From Candidatus Planktophila sp. (GTDB lineage Bacteria > Actinomycetota > Actinomycetes > Nanopelagicales > Nanopelagicaceae), in contig SHUV01000001.1 of assembly GCA_009694515.1 (NCBI GenBank), forward strand, positions 62,001 to 126,000: a stretch of 64,000 nucleotides of DNA, read 5' to 3'. Below are positions 9,878-20,142 of the stretch, in pieces (within the stretch, counting starts at the first letter, position 1; each line of letters opens with the position of its first letter). Position numbers and translations under genes: made by a program. The notes under the pieces were generated by a model that did not search any database, was not told where the DNA came from, and saw only the letters and a program-made list of their open reading frames with translations.

Positions 9878-10414
9878 ATGCGATCACGCGCAGATTCACT
9901 GGAGTTCGCCCTGCTTGGGCTGCTCTCAGATTCTGCGCTACATGGCTATGAGCTGCGCAAGCGTCTGATGACGATCTTTGGCCCCTTCCGGGCGCTCTCG
10001 TTTTCAGTTCTCTACCCGCAGCTCAAGCGGATGGTGATTGCCCAAAGTATTGAGGCGAAAGAGGTAGGTGTGACTTCACGTCGCACCCGCATCGTCTACA
10101 CAATTACCGAAAAAGGACGCAAGCGATTTGCTGAACTCAATGGTGCTGTGACTGCAGATGCTTGGGAAGATGAAGGCTTTGGAGTGCGCTTTGCATTCTT
10201 TAGCCCGACCACAATGAATAACCGGGTAAGAATTTTGGAGGGGCGCTTGCGTCGCCTTCAAGATAAGGCAGAGGCGCTGCGTACTGATCTTCAGGCGCAA
10301 CCTCTGGGGATAGATAAGTATCTCGAAGAGTGGCGACGCTTTTCACTCGAGTCACTCGAGCGCGAGATTTCATGGTTAGAGACAATGATTAAGAGTGAAG
10401 GGAAAGTAAAGTGA
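9878..10414 (+). CDS. PadR-family transcriptional regulator
   Basis: [47 protein letters not shown] cggaggcaggaa upstream. Confidence 0.92.
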   Translation: MRSRADSLEFALLGLLSDSALHGYELRKRLMTIFGPFRALSFSVLYPQLKRMVIAQSIEAKEVGVTSRRTRIVYTITEKGRKRFAELNGAVTADAWEDEGFGVRFAFFSPTTMNNRVRILEGRLRRLQDKAEALRTDLQAQPLGIDKYLEEWRRFSLESLEREISWLETMIKSEGKVK

Positions 10415-11508
10415 ATATAAAGACTGGAACTGGAGACATTCGCGTAGCGATTGTGGGAGTTGGAAACTGTGCTAACTCGCTTGTGCAAGGTGTTACCTAT
10501 TACAAGGACGCCGCGATAGATCAGGAGATTCCTGGCCTGATGCATGCCGTAATCGGCAGCTACCACATCAACAATGTTAAATTTGTCGCAGCCTTCGACG
10601 TCGATGCCAAAAAGGTAGGTCTTGATCTCGCTGACGCTATCTGGGCCAGTGAAAACAACACTATTAAATTCTCTGAGGTCGCCAAGACTGGCGTCACGGT
10701 ACAACGTGGAGTCACCCTCGATGGACTTGGAAAGTATTACAAAGAGACTATTGCCGAATCCACTTCAGCTCCAGTTGATGTCGTAGCAACACTGAAAGAG
10801 GAAGCTGTCGATGTTCTAATTTGTTACCTTCCTGTCGGCTCGGAAGAAGCAGCAAAGTTCTATGCCCAATGTGCCATTGATGCTGGCTGTGCATTTGTCA
10901 ATGCACTACCGGTCTTTATCGCTTCCGATCCGGTATGGGCGAAGAAGTTTGAAGATGCTGGCATTCCTATCGTGGGCGATGACATCAAGAGCCAGGTCGG
11001 TGCCACAATTACTCACCGAATTATGGCCAAGCTATTTCAAGATCGTGGAGTTCACCTTGATCGCACCTACCAGCTTAATGTGGGTGGAAATATGGACTTT
11101 AAGAATATGCTGGAACGTGATCGACTTGAATCCAAGAAGATTTCAAAGACCAACTCAGTTACATCTCAGCTAGATCACGATATGGGTGCAAAGAATGTTC
11201 ATATCGGACCTTCTGATTACATTCCATGGCTTGATGACCGCAAGTGGGCCTATGTCCGTCTTGAAGGCCGTGCCTTCGGTGATGTTCCTTTGAACTTGGA
11301 ATACAAGCTAGAGGTATGGGATTCACCAAACTCAGCTGGAGTCATCATCGATGCGCTGCGCTGTGCCAAGCTTGGTCTTGATCGCAAGATTGGGGGAGCA
11401 CTCCTTGCTCCATCTTCATATTTCATGAAGACTCCACCGATTCAATACACAGATGAACAAGCTCACACAGCGGTCGAAGAATTCATTTCGGCGGTACTTG
11501 TTCGATAG
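10411..11508 (+). CDS. ino1: Inositol-3-phosphate synthase
   Basis: [65 protein letters not shown]. Confidence 0.95.
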   Translation: MNIKTGTGDIRVAIVGVGNCANSLVQGVTYYKDAAIDQEIPGLMHAVIGSYHINNVKFVAAFDVDAKKVGLDLADAIWASENNTIKFSEVAKTGVTVQRGVTLDGLGKYYKETIAESTSAPVDVVATLKEEAVDVLICYLPVGSEEAAKFYAQCAIDAGCAFVNALPVFIASDPVWAKKFEDAGIPIVGDDIKSQVGATITHRIMAKLFQDRGVHLDRTYQLNVGGNMDFKNMLERDRLESKKISKTNSVTSQLDHDMGAKNVHIGPSDYIPWLDDRKWAYVRLEGRAFGDVPLNLEYKLEVWDSPNSAGVIIDALRCAKLGLDRKIGGALLAPSSYFMKTPPIQYTDEQAHTAVEEFISAVLVR

Positions 11509-11520
11509 AAGATTCACACG

Positions 11521-11566
11521 AAAACCCCGGCCTCTGGATAACCAGACGTCGGGGTTTTCTTTATTC
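11521..11566 (+). terminator. Rho-independent terminator after ino1
   Basis: aaaaccccggc...gtcggggtttt hairpin followed by ctttattc. Confidence 0.85.
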
Positions 11567-11590
11567 CTCATCTCGCTTTAAGATGCCTCA

Positions 11591-12334
11591 ATGAGTGAGA
11601 TCACCAGCACCCGCATAGGCCAAACACAGGTAATTCGCTTCAATCGCCCCGAGAAAATGAATGCGATTACTCGCGAAATGTATGCCGGGTTAACATCTAC
11701 GCTCAATGAGGCTGCGGGAGATTTTGGTGTGCGCACAGTAGTTATTACTAGCGAAGGCGATCATTTCACTGCCGGAAATGACATCAAAGACTTCATGGCC
11801 AATCCTCCAACTGAGGAATCATCTGATGTTGCTCGATTCCTAGCTTCACTCCTTGAATTTCCAAAACCGCTGATAGCGGCTGTAAAAGGAAATGCGATTG
11901 GCGTAGGAACCACAATGCTCTTGCACTGTGACATCGTCATAGCTGCCCCTAATACCAATTTTTCCATGCCATTTACCTCGCTAGGTTTAGTCCCGGAAGC
12001 AGGCTCTTCAAAGTTATTTCCCGAACTCGTGGGTTATCAGCGAGCTGCTCGGATCTTCATGACAGGTGATGCATTTTCTGCCGATGAAGCTAAAGAGATG
12101 GGGCTAGTCGAGAGTATTGCTACGGATCCAGAGAAAGTGGCGATGGGGATTGCCGAGCGTATAGGGCACCAACCACCGCAAGCGGTCATCAATACAAAGG
12201 CGCTCATGAAGGCCGGCAAACATGACGCTGTTGCCGCGGTAATGAAAGCAGAGTTCCAAATCTTTGCACTTGCCTTGCAATCTGAAGAAGCTGCAGAAGC
12301 ATTTATGAAATTCATGTCTAAGAAGAGTAAATAG
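11591..12334 (+). CDS. Enoyl-CoA hydratase/isomerase family protein
   Basis: RFNRPEKMNAITREMYAGL; GDHFTAGNDIKDF; AVKGNAIGVGTTMLLHCDIVIAA. Confidence 0.9.
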   Translation: MSEITSTRIGQTQVIRFNRPEKMNAITREMYAGLTSTLNEAAGDFGVRTVVITSEGDHFTAGNDIKDFMANPPTEESSDVARFLASLLEFPKPLIAAVKGNAIGVGTTMLLHCDIVIAAPNTNFSMPFTSLGLVPEAGSSKLFPELVGYQRAARIFMTGDAFSADEAKEMGLVESIATDPEKVAMGIAERIGHQPPQAVINTKALMKAGKHDAVAAVMKAEFQIFALALQSEEAAEAFMKFMSKKSK

Positions 12335-12345
12335 GGGAGTACGCG

Positions 12346-13176
12346 ATGTCACTACAAGGTAAGAGAATCTTCATCACTGGAGGCTCTCGCGGCATTGGTT
12401 TGGCCATCGCACTACGAGCTGCCGCAGATGGTGCTCATGTTGCTATTGCGGCTAAGACTTCTGAACCAAATCCAAAGCTGCCTGGAACGATTCATTCTGC
12501 TGCCGAGGAGATCCGAGCCGCTGGCGGAACAGCCCTACCTATTCAATGCGATTTGCGTGATGAGAATCAGATTGCGCAGGCAGTTGCCCATGCCGCTAAA
12601 GAATTTGGTGGCATAGATATTCTGATCAACAACGCCAGTGCTATTAATCTGACTCGCACCGAAGATACTCCGGCAAAGCGTTTTGACCTGATGTTTGACG
12701 TCAATGTGAGAGGCACCTTCCTTACATCCCAAGCCGCGTTACCTCATCTTCGCGAATCAGCCGAAGCTGGGCGTAATCCACACATTCTTACCTTATCGCC
12801 TCCACTTTCCATGAAAGCTAAGTGGTTTAAGAACCATGTTGCATACACCATGGCCAAATATGGAATGAGTATGTGCGTTCTTGGTATGTCAGAAGAATTT
12901 AGACGCGATGGCATTGCAGTCAATGCGCTCTGGCCTCGCACCGCAATTGATACTGCTGCGCTGCAAATGATTCCTGGAGTGGATACCGCTGCCTGCCGCA
13001 CACCCGAGATACTTTCAGATACCGCTTACATCATCCTGAATCGCAATTCAAAGGAATGCACTGGCAACTTCTTCGTCGATGATGAAGTTTTGGCATCTGA
13101 AGGAATCACAGATCTTGAGAAATATTCGGTAGTTCCCGGAACGAAAGATTTCTTGCTCGATTTCTTCTTAGACTGA
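12346..13176 (+). CDS. Short-chain dehydrogenase/reductase
   Basis: GKRIFITGGSRGIGLAIALRAA; INNASAINLT; YTMAKYGMS (YxxxK). Confidence 0.9.
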   Translation: MSLQGKRIFITGGSRGIGLAIALRAAADGAHVAIAAKTSEPNPKLPGTIHSAAEEIRAAGGTALPIQCDLRDENQIAQAVAHAAKEFGGIDILINNASAINLTRTEDTPAKRFDLMFDVNVRGTFLTSQAALPHLRESAEAGRNPHILTLSPPLSMKAKWFKNHVAYTMAKYGMSMCVLGMSEEFRRDGIAVNALWPRTAIDTAALQMIPGVDTAACRTPEILSDTAYIILNRNSKECTGNFFVDDEVLASEGITDLEKYSVVPGTKDFLLDFFLD

Positions 13177-13210
13177 GCAAATTTTGGTGAGGTAATCTAA
13201 ACTCACGTAC

Positions 13211-14620
13211 ATGAACCTGGAACTCAACGGCACCAACGTTATCGATGAGAGTGAGCGTGGCGGTGAAGCGTCCTCACTCTTCTGGCCTTGGTGCGGGGCG
13301 AACGTTTCACTCCTTGCCCTTTCTTATGGTTCCTTCTTCCTAGGCTTTGGTATCTCTTTCTGGCAGGCAACAGTTGCAGCGATTCTAGGAACAGTTCTTT
13401 CATTCCTGCTTGTTGGCGTCAGTTCACTTGCTGGCAAGAAATCAAATGCGCCAACGATGGTGCTTTCTAGAGCTGCCTTTGGAGTGAAGGGCAACCTGCT
13501 ACCGGGCCTGCTCTCCTACTTAATCTTTGTTGGTTGGGAGACAGTTCTTGTCTCTCTTGCAACGTTAGCTACCGGCACAGTGTTCGTGCGAGTTGGTCAT
13601 CTTGATCGCGATACTGCGATGATTCTTGGTTTTGTAATCGCTGTTGCACTGACAGTCTCAGCTGGCGTGCTGGGCTTTGGCGTCATCATGAAACTTCAGC
13701 GCTATCTAACAATTATTACCATCGCCATGACCTGCGTATATATCGCGCTGACAATCAATAAAGTTGATTGGGAGTTGGTGACATCAATGAAGCCAGGTAG
13801 CGCGCAAGGCTTTATCGGCGCTTTGATATTCGGTGCAACCGGAATTGGTTTGGGTTGGGTGAACTCTGCCGCTGATTACTCACGCTACCTGCCCAGGACC
13901 GTCTCCGGCAGAAGTGTTATCGGCTGGACCGTCTTTGGAGCATCAGTGGTTCCAATTATCTTGGTTATTTTTGGCGCTGCCCTCTCTGCTAGTAGCGAAG
14001 ATTTGGCGGGTGCGATTGCAAGTGATCCCATCGGCGCACTGACAACAATTTTGCCAACCTGGTATTTGATTATCTTTGCCCTCGTCGCAATCCTTGGTTT
14101 AGTCGGCGGAGCAATTCTTAATCTCTACTCATCTGGACTCACGCTGATTTCACTTGGTCTACCTGTGAAACGCCATGTTGCGGCTTCACTTGATGCCATC
14201 ATCATGCTTGCAGGGGCTATCTATTTTGTCTGGGTTGCAGATGACTTCTTCTATCCGTTCCAGGGATTTCTCATCACGCTCGGCGTTCCTGTCGCTGCCT
14301 GGTCTGCGATATTTGTGACCGATGTTTTGATGCGAAAGCGTTATGATCAGAATGATCTCTATCGCATAGAAGGTCGATATGGTGCCTGGAATTTCACATC
14401 AATTGGCATATTACTTATTGCGACCATAGTTGGCTGGGGATTTGTGACTAATGGTTTTGCTAGTTGGCTGACCTGGCAAGGATATTTCCTAGGAATTCTT
14501 GGAGGTAAAGAGGGACAGTGGGCATATGCAAATCTGGGAGTCTTCTTTGCCCTCGTTATTGGTTGTTTTGGATATGCATTAATCGCGCGAAAAACTATCG
14601 TGCGACAGGAGAGCGTTTAA
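13211..14620 (+). CDS. NCS1-family nucleobase:cation symporter (cytosine/purine permease-like)
   Basis: 12-TM protein; WPWCGANVSLLALSYGSFFLGFGISFWQA; APTMVLSRAAFGVKGNLLP. Confidence 0.85.
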   Translation: MNLELNGTNVIDESERGGEASSLFWPWCGANVSLLALSYGSFFLGFGISFWQATVAAILGTVLSFLLVGVSSLAGKKSNAPTMVLSRAAFGVKGNLLPGLLSYLIFVGWETVLVSLATLATGTVFVRVGHLDRDTAMILGFVIAVALTVSAGVLGFGVIMKLQRYLTIITIAMTCVYIALTINKVDWELVTSMKPGSAQGFIGALIFGATGIGLGWVNSAADYSRYLPRTVSGRSVIGWTVFGASVVPIILVIFGAALSASSEDLAGAIASDPIGALTTILPTWYLIIFALVAILGLVGGAILNLYSSGLTLISLGLPVKRHVAASLDAIIMLAGAIYFVWVADDFFYPFQGFLITLGVPVAAWSAIFVTDVLMRKRYDQNDLYRIEGRYGAWNFTSIGILLIATIVGWGFVTNGFASWLTWQGYFLGILGGKEGQWAYANLGVFFALVIGCFGYALIARKTIVRQESV

Positions 14621-15395
14621 GCCAGAGGATGCCGAGTAGGCCAGAGATCACTGCTGCGATAAAGAGCCCAGCTCGAACTTGATTTAGCTCAACATCAGAT
14701 TTCACTGTAATTTCGGCGATCACCATAGACACTGTTAGACCCATGCCAGATAGGAAGCCGATTCCAACTATGTCGGTAAGAAGGACATTTCTCGGATACT
14801 GAAGAGAGGTGATTTTAACAAGTAACCAGGCGGTGAGAGTTATGCCGAGAACTTTTCCAAGGACTCTAGCGGCAATAATTGAAAGTGAGATGGCAGATGT
14901 TGCCTGCGAGAAATCCAACTGAGCCAGCAGATTAATGGCAATGTAAAGCGGAATAATCAAGAAACTTGCGACGGGGGAGAGAACTCTGATGAGTTGGGCG
15001 CGAAAGGGGAGCAGGCTTCCAATGGCTGCGGCTCCTAGGGTGTAGATAAAACTTTCCAAGCGTAGTTCGGATCTAAAGAATATGCCGATTACTACTAGCG
15101 AGAAGAAATCATCAGCGATGGCAAGAGTGAGAAGAAAAAATCTCACTTCAGGTTTAACCCGTTTTCCAAGGAGTGAAAGTGCACCCACGGCGAGTGCCAC
15201 GTCGGTGGGCATGGAAACTGCCCAAGCGGGTGAGTCTGGATTCAGGGCGATAAAGATAATTGCTGGTAGAAGCATCCCACCCAGTGCGCAAATTCCCGGA
15301 AGTATCGCATCCTTAGGTTTTTCCAGTCCATGTCGGATTTCAAGTCCGATTAATAGAAAGAAGATAAAAGTCAGGATGTGCGAGAGCATGAGCAA
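14595..15395 (-). CDS. NhaA-type Na+/H+ antiporter, N-terminally short
   Basis: IFFLLIGLEIRHGL; PAWAVSMPTDVALAVGALSLLGKRV; LTLAIADDFFSLVVI; in-frame stop directly upstream of the TTG start. Confidence 0.8.
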   Translation of the reverse strand: MLMLSHILTFIFFLLIGLEIRHGLEKPKDAILPGICALGGMLLPAIIFIALNPDSPAWAVSMPTDVALAVGALSLLGKRVKPEVRFFLLTLAIADDFFSLVVIGIFFRSELRLESFIYTLGAAAIGSLLPFRAQLIRVLSPVASFLIIPLYIAINLLAQLDFSQATSAISLSIIAARVLGKVLGITLTAWLLVKITSLQYPRNVLLTDIVGIGFLSGMGLTVSMVIAEITVKSDVELNQVRAGLFIAAVISGLLGILWLKRSPVAR

Positions 15396-15418
15396 ACTCT
15401 AATGGTTAAGCAAGGTGG

Positions 15419-16021
15419 TTAGAGAGTTAGGCCCGCCCCGGAAAGGGCTCGAAGTCCCGCTATTGCATAAATCTGTGCGCTTCGAATCTCCAACTCCGCA
15501 TCGTTACCAGATTCAATTCTGACGGAGGCTGCTTCGATAGTGTTTTGGAGATAACTCATGGCACCGCGGATATCGGTAAGGCCAATTTCTTGTAGTGGAG
15601 CAGAAATTGTCGTCATCAGATTCCTATGGCCTTGAGAAATTTCATCTCTGCGAAACTCAGGAATCGTTGCTGCGTTAAGGCTTTTAATCAGCATGTGACG
15701 ACCATCGACTACATACTGCAGAGCCTCTGCTATCCAAAGCTCTATATGTTGGTAAGGATCTTGCGTTCCAATCACAGCATGGGATAGACGCTTTTGATAG
15801 AGGGCAAGTTCCTCAATAACTAAATCGGCGATGAGATCTGCAGAGGAGGAGAAGTATTCATAGATTGAAGAACGAGCAAGTCCCGCTCGCTGCGCAACTG
15901 CTGCAACCGTGATACTTGCGGCCCCAGATTCCAGTGCGATAGCAAGTGCGGCATCAATGAGTTGTCGTTGGCGCATGGCGCGCTGCTCGACAATTGTTGC
16001 TGCCTGAATCTTGGGGCACAT
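15419..16021 (-). CDS. TetR-family transcriptional regulator
   Basis: RQLIDAALAIALESGAASITVAAVAQRAGLARSSIYEYFSSSADLIADL. Confidence 0.92.
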   Translation of the reverse strand: MCPKIQAATIVEQRAMRQRQLIDAALAIALESGAASITVAAVAQRAGLARSSIYEYFSSSADLIADLVIEELALYQKRLSHAVIGTQDPYQHIELWIAEALQYVVDGRHMLIKSLNAATIPEFRRDEISQGHRNLMTTISAPLQEIGLTDIRGAMSYLQNTIEAASVRIESGNDAELEIRSAQIYAIAGLRALSGAGLTL

Positions 16022-16083
16022 ACCGCAATTATTCTATGCATTGCCCAGAGCTGCCACCGGAGATGATGTGATGTTGGAAATAG

Positions 16084-16111
16084 AAAACCCCGCCATCGCT
16101 GACGGGGTTTT
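16084..16111 (-). terminator. Terminator downstream of glnA
   Basis: aaaaccccgccatcgctgacggggtttt hairpin immediately 3' of the glnA stop. Confidence 0.85.
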
Positions 16112-16125
16112 CCTAACGCTATCTC

Positions 16126-17571
16126 TTAGATGTCGTAGTAGAGCTCGAACTCAGCTGGATGTGGACGCAAGCGCACATAATCAACTTCATTCTTGCGCTT
16201 CCACTCAATCCAAGTTGCGATGAGGTCTTCGGTGAAGACGCCACCCTTGGTGAGGAACTCGTGATCCTTTTCCAGGCTGTTAAGAACAGCATCAAGTGAA
16301 CCTGGAACCTGAGGAATAGAGGCAGCTTCTTCGCCTTCTAGTTCATAGAGATCCTTATCAACTGGAGCAGGTGGTTCAATTTTGTTCACGATTCCATCGA
16401 TACCAGCCATGAGCATCGCAGCAAATGCGAGATATGGATTAGATGATGGATCTGGGCAACGGAATTCAACGCGCTTAGCCTTTGGAGATGATCCTGTAAT
16501 TGGAATACGGATACAGGCAGAGCGGTTACGAGCTGAGTAAACAAGGTTTACTGGCGCTTCATAACCTGGAACCAGGCGACGATATGAGTTCACAGTTGGG
16601 TTTGTAAAGGCAAGTAGTGATGGTGCGTGCTTAAGAAGTCCGCCGATATACCAACGGGCCATATCTGAAAGATCGCCATATGTGCCAGCTTCGAAGAAGA
16701 GTGGCTTGCCATCTTTCCACAGTGACTGGTGCACGTGCATACCAGAACCGTTATCTCCGAAGAGTGGCTTTGGCATGAATGTGGCGGTCTTGCCACCTTC
16801 CCATGCAACGTTACGAATGATGTATTTGAACTTCATGAGCTCATCACCAGCAGAGAGAATGTCAGTGAAGCGATAGTTGATTTCCATCTGTCCTGCAGTT
16901 CCCACTTCGTGGTGTGAGCGCTCGACCAGAAGACCTGCGCGACCGAGTTCCATCACCATTTCATCTCGGAGATCTGCAAACTGATCTGTTGGTGAGACTG
17001 GGAAGTAACCACCCTTGATACGTGTGCGATAGCCACGGTTAGGTGTTCCATCTGGATCGGCAACGATGCCAGTATTCCAAGCACCTTCATAGGAATCAAT
17101 GTGGTGGTACGCCTCATTAATGCCAGTCTTAAAACGAACTGCATCAAAGACGTAGAACTCAGCTTCCGGTGCAAAGAATGCCTGATCAGCAATACCGGTT
17201 GACTTTAAATAATCAACAGCCTTCTTCACTACACCACGTGGGTCGCGCGAATAGGGAGTGTTATCAGAAGGGTTATGAACAGAGAAAATAATGACGAGCG
17301 TCTTTTCAAGACGGAATGAATCAATAAATGCTGATTCTGGAACAGGGAGCAACTTCATATCTGACTCGTGGATTGATTGGAATCCGCGAATCGATGAACC
17401 ATCGAACATCAGTCCATCGGTAAAGACAGCTTCATCGAATGATTCAACTGGAACGTTGAAGTGATGCTGGATACCCGGAAGATCGGTGAAGCGAACATCA
17501 ACAAGCTTCACATCTTCCTTCTTGATGTATGCAAAAATTTCGGTTGAATTCTTAAACATAGTTACTCCCAT
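16126..17571 (-). CDS. glnA: Type I glutamine synthetase
   Basis: [81 protein letters not shown] keeps the Tyr adenylylation region. Confidence 0.97.
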   Translation of the reverse strand: MGVTMFKNSTEIFAYIKKEDVKLVDVRFTDLPGIQHHFNVPVESFDEAVFTDGLMFDGSSIRGFQSIHESDMKLLPVPESAFIDSFRLEKTLVIIFSVHNPSDNTPYSRDPRGVVKKAVDYLKSTGIADQAFFAPEAEFYVFDAVRFKTGINEAYHHIDSYEGAWNTGIVADPDGTPNRGYRTRIKGGYFPVSPTDQFADLRDEMVMELGRAGLLVERSHHEVGTAGQMEINYRFTDILSAGDELMKFKYIIRNVAWEGGKTATFMPKPLFGDNGSGMHVHQSLWKDGKPLFFEAGTYGDLSDMARWYIGGLLKHAPSLLAFTNPTVNSYRRLVPGYEAPVNLVYSARNRSACIRIPITGSSPKAKRVEFRCPDPSSNPYLAFAAMLMAGIDGIVNKIEPPAPVDKDLYELEGEEAASIPQVPGSLDAVLNSLEKDHEFLTKGGVFTEDLIATWIEWKRKNEVDYVRLRPHPAEFELYYDI

Positions 17572-17677
17572 TTAAGGCTAGTGATTGCCCGGCGAAATCG
17601 TCTTTGCGAGCTCAACTCTGAGTGCGCCTGATGGAGTGAAGGTTAGTTCCGTTGCGTAAAAATGTCATATTCCCTGT

Positions 17678-17693
17678 GTTACAGCCGTGTTAC
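17678..17693. promoter_or_regulatory. GTTAC-n6-GTTAC direct repeat, candidate GlnR-like nitrogen-control site
   Basis: GTTACagccgtGTTAC with 11-bp periodicity in the divergent glnA/RDD gap. Confidence 0.35.
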
Positions 17694-17713
17694 ATCACAC
17701 TAGGCTTAAGCCC

Positions 17714-18100
17714 ATGACTCAGAAGGATTATCCGCGCGTAGGCCAAGGCCGTCGCCTGGTCGGCATCACCATTGATTGGTTGGCCTGCTATGCCATAGGC
17801 CTTGGCTTCTTTGCCGGTTCAGGCACTTTGGCCGATCGAGTACCTAACGCTCGAATCCCGCTCCTGATTCTGCTCTTCGCCGAGTACTCACTCTTGATCG
17901 CACTCACCGGAGCATCCTTTGGCCATCGTTTAGTGGGGCTTAAGGTCGTTCGCTTTTCAGATGCTGGACCGGTAACTCCTGTGCAAGCTCTCATTAGGAC
18001 GGCGCTTCTTTTGCCACTGGTTACCGCGATCACCTTTGATGAAAATGGTCGAGGGATTAATGAGAGATTTTCCAATACCGTTTTGGTGCGTAGTAGATAG
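17714..18100 (+). CDS. RDD-family membrane protein
   Basis: YPRVGQGRRLVGITIDWLACYAIGLG...ASFGHRLVGLKVVR; start at 17714 favoured (TAGGCT box 7 nt upstream). Confidence 0.88.
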   Translation: MTQKDYPRVGQGRRLVGITIDWLACYAIGLGFFAGSGTLADRVPNARIPLLILLFAEYSLLIALTGASFGHRLVGLKVVRFSDAGPVTPVQALIRTALLLPLVTAITFDENGRGINERFSNTVLVRSR

Positions 18101-18109
18101 TTATTGCTT

Positions 18110-18760
18110 GTGTCGAAAATATCTGCGCTCCTGAAAGCATCACACTTTGGCCCAACCGTGCTTGTTACAACGATTGCCTTCTTCTTCGCCCGCCATTATT
18201 GGTGGGAAGGTCCGGCATGTGTGATTGCATTTGGAGTATTCGTGGGTCAGCTCATTGTTGGTTGGAGTAATGATCTATATGACTATCAGGATGATCTCTC
18301 GCACCAACGGATGAAGAAGCCGCTAGTAGCTCAGAAAATTTCATTTGATGAACTTCGTAGGTGGACCTTGTGGATGATTCCATTTGCCTTCATTGCAAAT
18401 CTCTTGGGGCCACTGGGCATCACCGGCGGACTGGTCTATATGCTGGGAATTGCTTGCGGGGTTAGTTACAACTTCTACTTTAAGTTCACAGCACTATCTC
18501 CGCTTCCCTATGCAGTTGCATTTGCGGCGCTTCCTTCATGTATTGCGATATCAAAGGAGATTATGCCGCCACTGTGGATGTGGCTCGGGGGAGCAATCTT
18601 TGGCGTGGCAGCACATTTCATCAATGTGTTAAAGGATATGAAGAAGGATCAGCAAAGCGGAATTCGTGGACTGCCGCAACGACTAGGTAGCATCGGCTCA
18701 ATAATTGCAGCTGGTGTTCTCATTACTGCTGGCGTGATGCTTCTTTTCTACTCCCGCTAG
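18110..18760 (+). CDS. UbiA-family prenyltransferase
   Basis: GWSNDLYDYQDDLSHQR (first Asp motif) and NVLKDMKKDQQSGIRGLPQRLG (second Asp motif); GTG 18110 or TTG 18104 start. Confidence 0.85.
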   Translation: MSKISALLKASHFGPTVLVTTIAFFFARHYWWEGPACVIAFGVFVGQLIVGWSNDLYDYQDDLSHQRMKKPLVAQKISFDELRRWTLWMIPFAFIANLLGPLGITGGLVYMLGIACGVSYNFYFKFTALSPLPYAVAFAALPSCIAISKEIMPPLWMWLGGAIFGVAAHFINVLKDMKKDQQSGIRGLPQRLGSIGSIIAAGVLITAGVMLLFYSR

Positions 18761-18763
18761 GGC

Positions 18764-19438
18764 TTAACGAATCTTCACACCTTTTGGCAGTGGACCCTTT
18801 GGAATCGGCATTGAAAGACCGCCAACAGCCTTAAGGCGTGCACGAACCTCTCGCATTTGATGGGCAGATAACTTCTTAGGAAGTTTGGTGACGTGCTTTT
18901 GTAACTTACGAATCGAAATTTGACCCTCACCATCGCCCACAATGATTTCAGTAATGGGTACACCTGGCGCAAAGCGTTCAGACTTTTTCTTCTCATCTTG
19001 GATCATCTGACGAACTGCAAAGCCACCTTCACCGGTGAGGACAATTCCGGCACGGCCAACGCTGCGGTGGACCATATCCTGCTGGCGATTGACTGCAACA
19101 GCCGGAGTAGTTGTCCATCCTTTACGGATCGCCATCAGAACACTGGCTCCTGCGCCCATTTGGCCTTCAATATTTGCATAGGCGGCAGAACCCGCAACGC
19201 GAGTAAAGAGAAACATTGCAGCGAGCACAGCCACCGGAATTGTGACAAAGCCGCCATAGACAGGGTGATCAAAAATAAAGCCAAGCGTGATTCCAATTGC
19301 TAGAACAATGAGGAATGTAACAATGAGGACCACACCGATCCACGGCTTTACTGATTTGGTGACGGCATATGCATCACGAATCGTTTTAAAACGAGGAGTC
19401 TTGATTTTGGCTTCTTTACTCTTATTTCGCTTGAACAT
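18764..19438 (-). CDS. DUF4191-family membrane protein
   Basis: Basic N-terminus, two TMs, GRAGIVLTGEGG; positioned by lipA as in other actinobacteria. Confidence 0.75.
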   Translation of the reverse strand: MFKRNKSKEAKIKTPRFKTIRDAYAVTKSVKPWIGVVLIVTFLIVLAIGITLGFIFDHPVYGGFVTIPVAVLAAMFLFTRVAGSAAYANIEGQMGAGASVLMAIRKGWTTTPAVAVNRQQDMVHRSVGRAGIVLTGEGGFAVRQMIQDEKKKSERFAPGVPITEIIVGDGEGQISIRKLQKHVTKLPKKLSAHQMREVRARLKAVGGLSMPIPKGPLPKGVKIR

Positions 19439-19443
19439 GGGCG

Positions 19444-20142
19444 TTAGTTTAGGGGAGCAGGGGCGCTACCACCAAGGCGGAGCGGGGCCCAACGTTGACC
19501 TTGGTGTGAATCGGGGTACTTCAGCTGCACCTGATGAAGCATCGCAATCATAGTTTCGCGCAGCAAACTCTCGCTGGCTTCAACATCGCTCTGTTTATCA
19601 AAGTAGAGCGGCTCACCGAATCCCACGATGATGGGTATCTTCTCGCGACGCAGATTGCGCTTCACTTTTTTTGTCCAAATTCGCTGAGAACCCCAGACGA
19701 TGGTGGGAATAACTGGAACACCAGCGGCCATGGCAAGGCGCACGGCGCCGGATTTCAATTCCTTTATTTCAAAGCTGACTGAGATAGTGCCTTCTGGAAA
19801 AATGCCGACTACTTCACCTGCGCGAAGGGCGCGTAGTGCTGCGACGAAAGATGCTGTGCCACTACTTCTATCAACGCTGATGTGGTGCATTCCACGCATG
19901 AGCGGACCAGCTAATTTATTGTCGAAAACTTCTTTCTTGGCCATGAAGCGCACATAGCGACCAGTGGGCAGGGCGGCGGTTCCGGTGAGTGCGAAGTCTA
20001 AATAGCCCACGTGATTGATGGAGAGAATTGCCCCGCCATCGCGTGGAATGTGGTGAACGCCTTGGAAATCAAATTGAAGTCCTAAGTATTTCCAAAAAAG
20101 TTTTATCGCCCCAACAACTGGGGGATAGACAAGATCAGCCAC
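19444..20142 (-). CDS. PlsC-like acyltransferase
   Basis: [15 protein letters not shown] and [13 protein letters not shown] at 20142 preferred over the longer listed ORF, giving a short overlap with lipA. Confidence 0.85.
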   Translation of the reverse strand: MADLVYPPVVGAIKLFWKYLGLQFDFQGVHHIPRDGGAILSINHVGYLDFALTGTAALPTGRYVRFMAKKEVFDNKLAGPLMRGMHHISVDRSSGTASFVAALRALRAGEVVGIFPEGTISVSFEIKELKSGAVRLAMAAGVPVIPTIVWGSQRIWTKKVKRNLRREKIPIIVGFGEPLYFDKQSDVEASESLLRETMIAMLHQVQLKYPDSHQGQRWAPLRLGGSAPAPLN

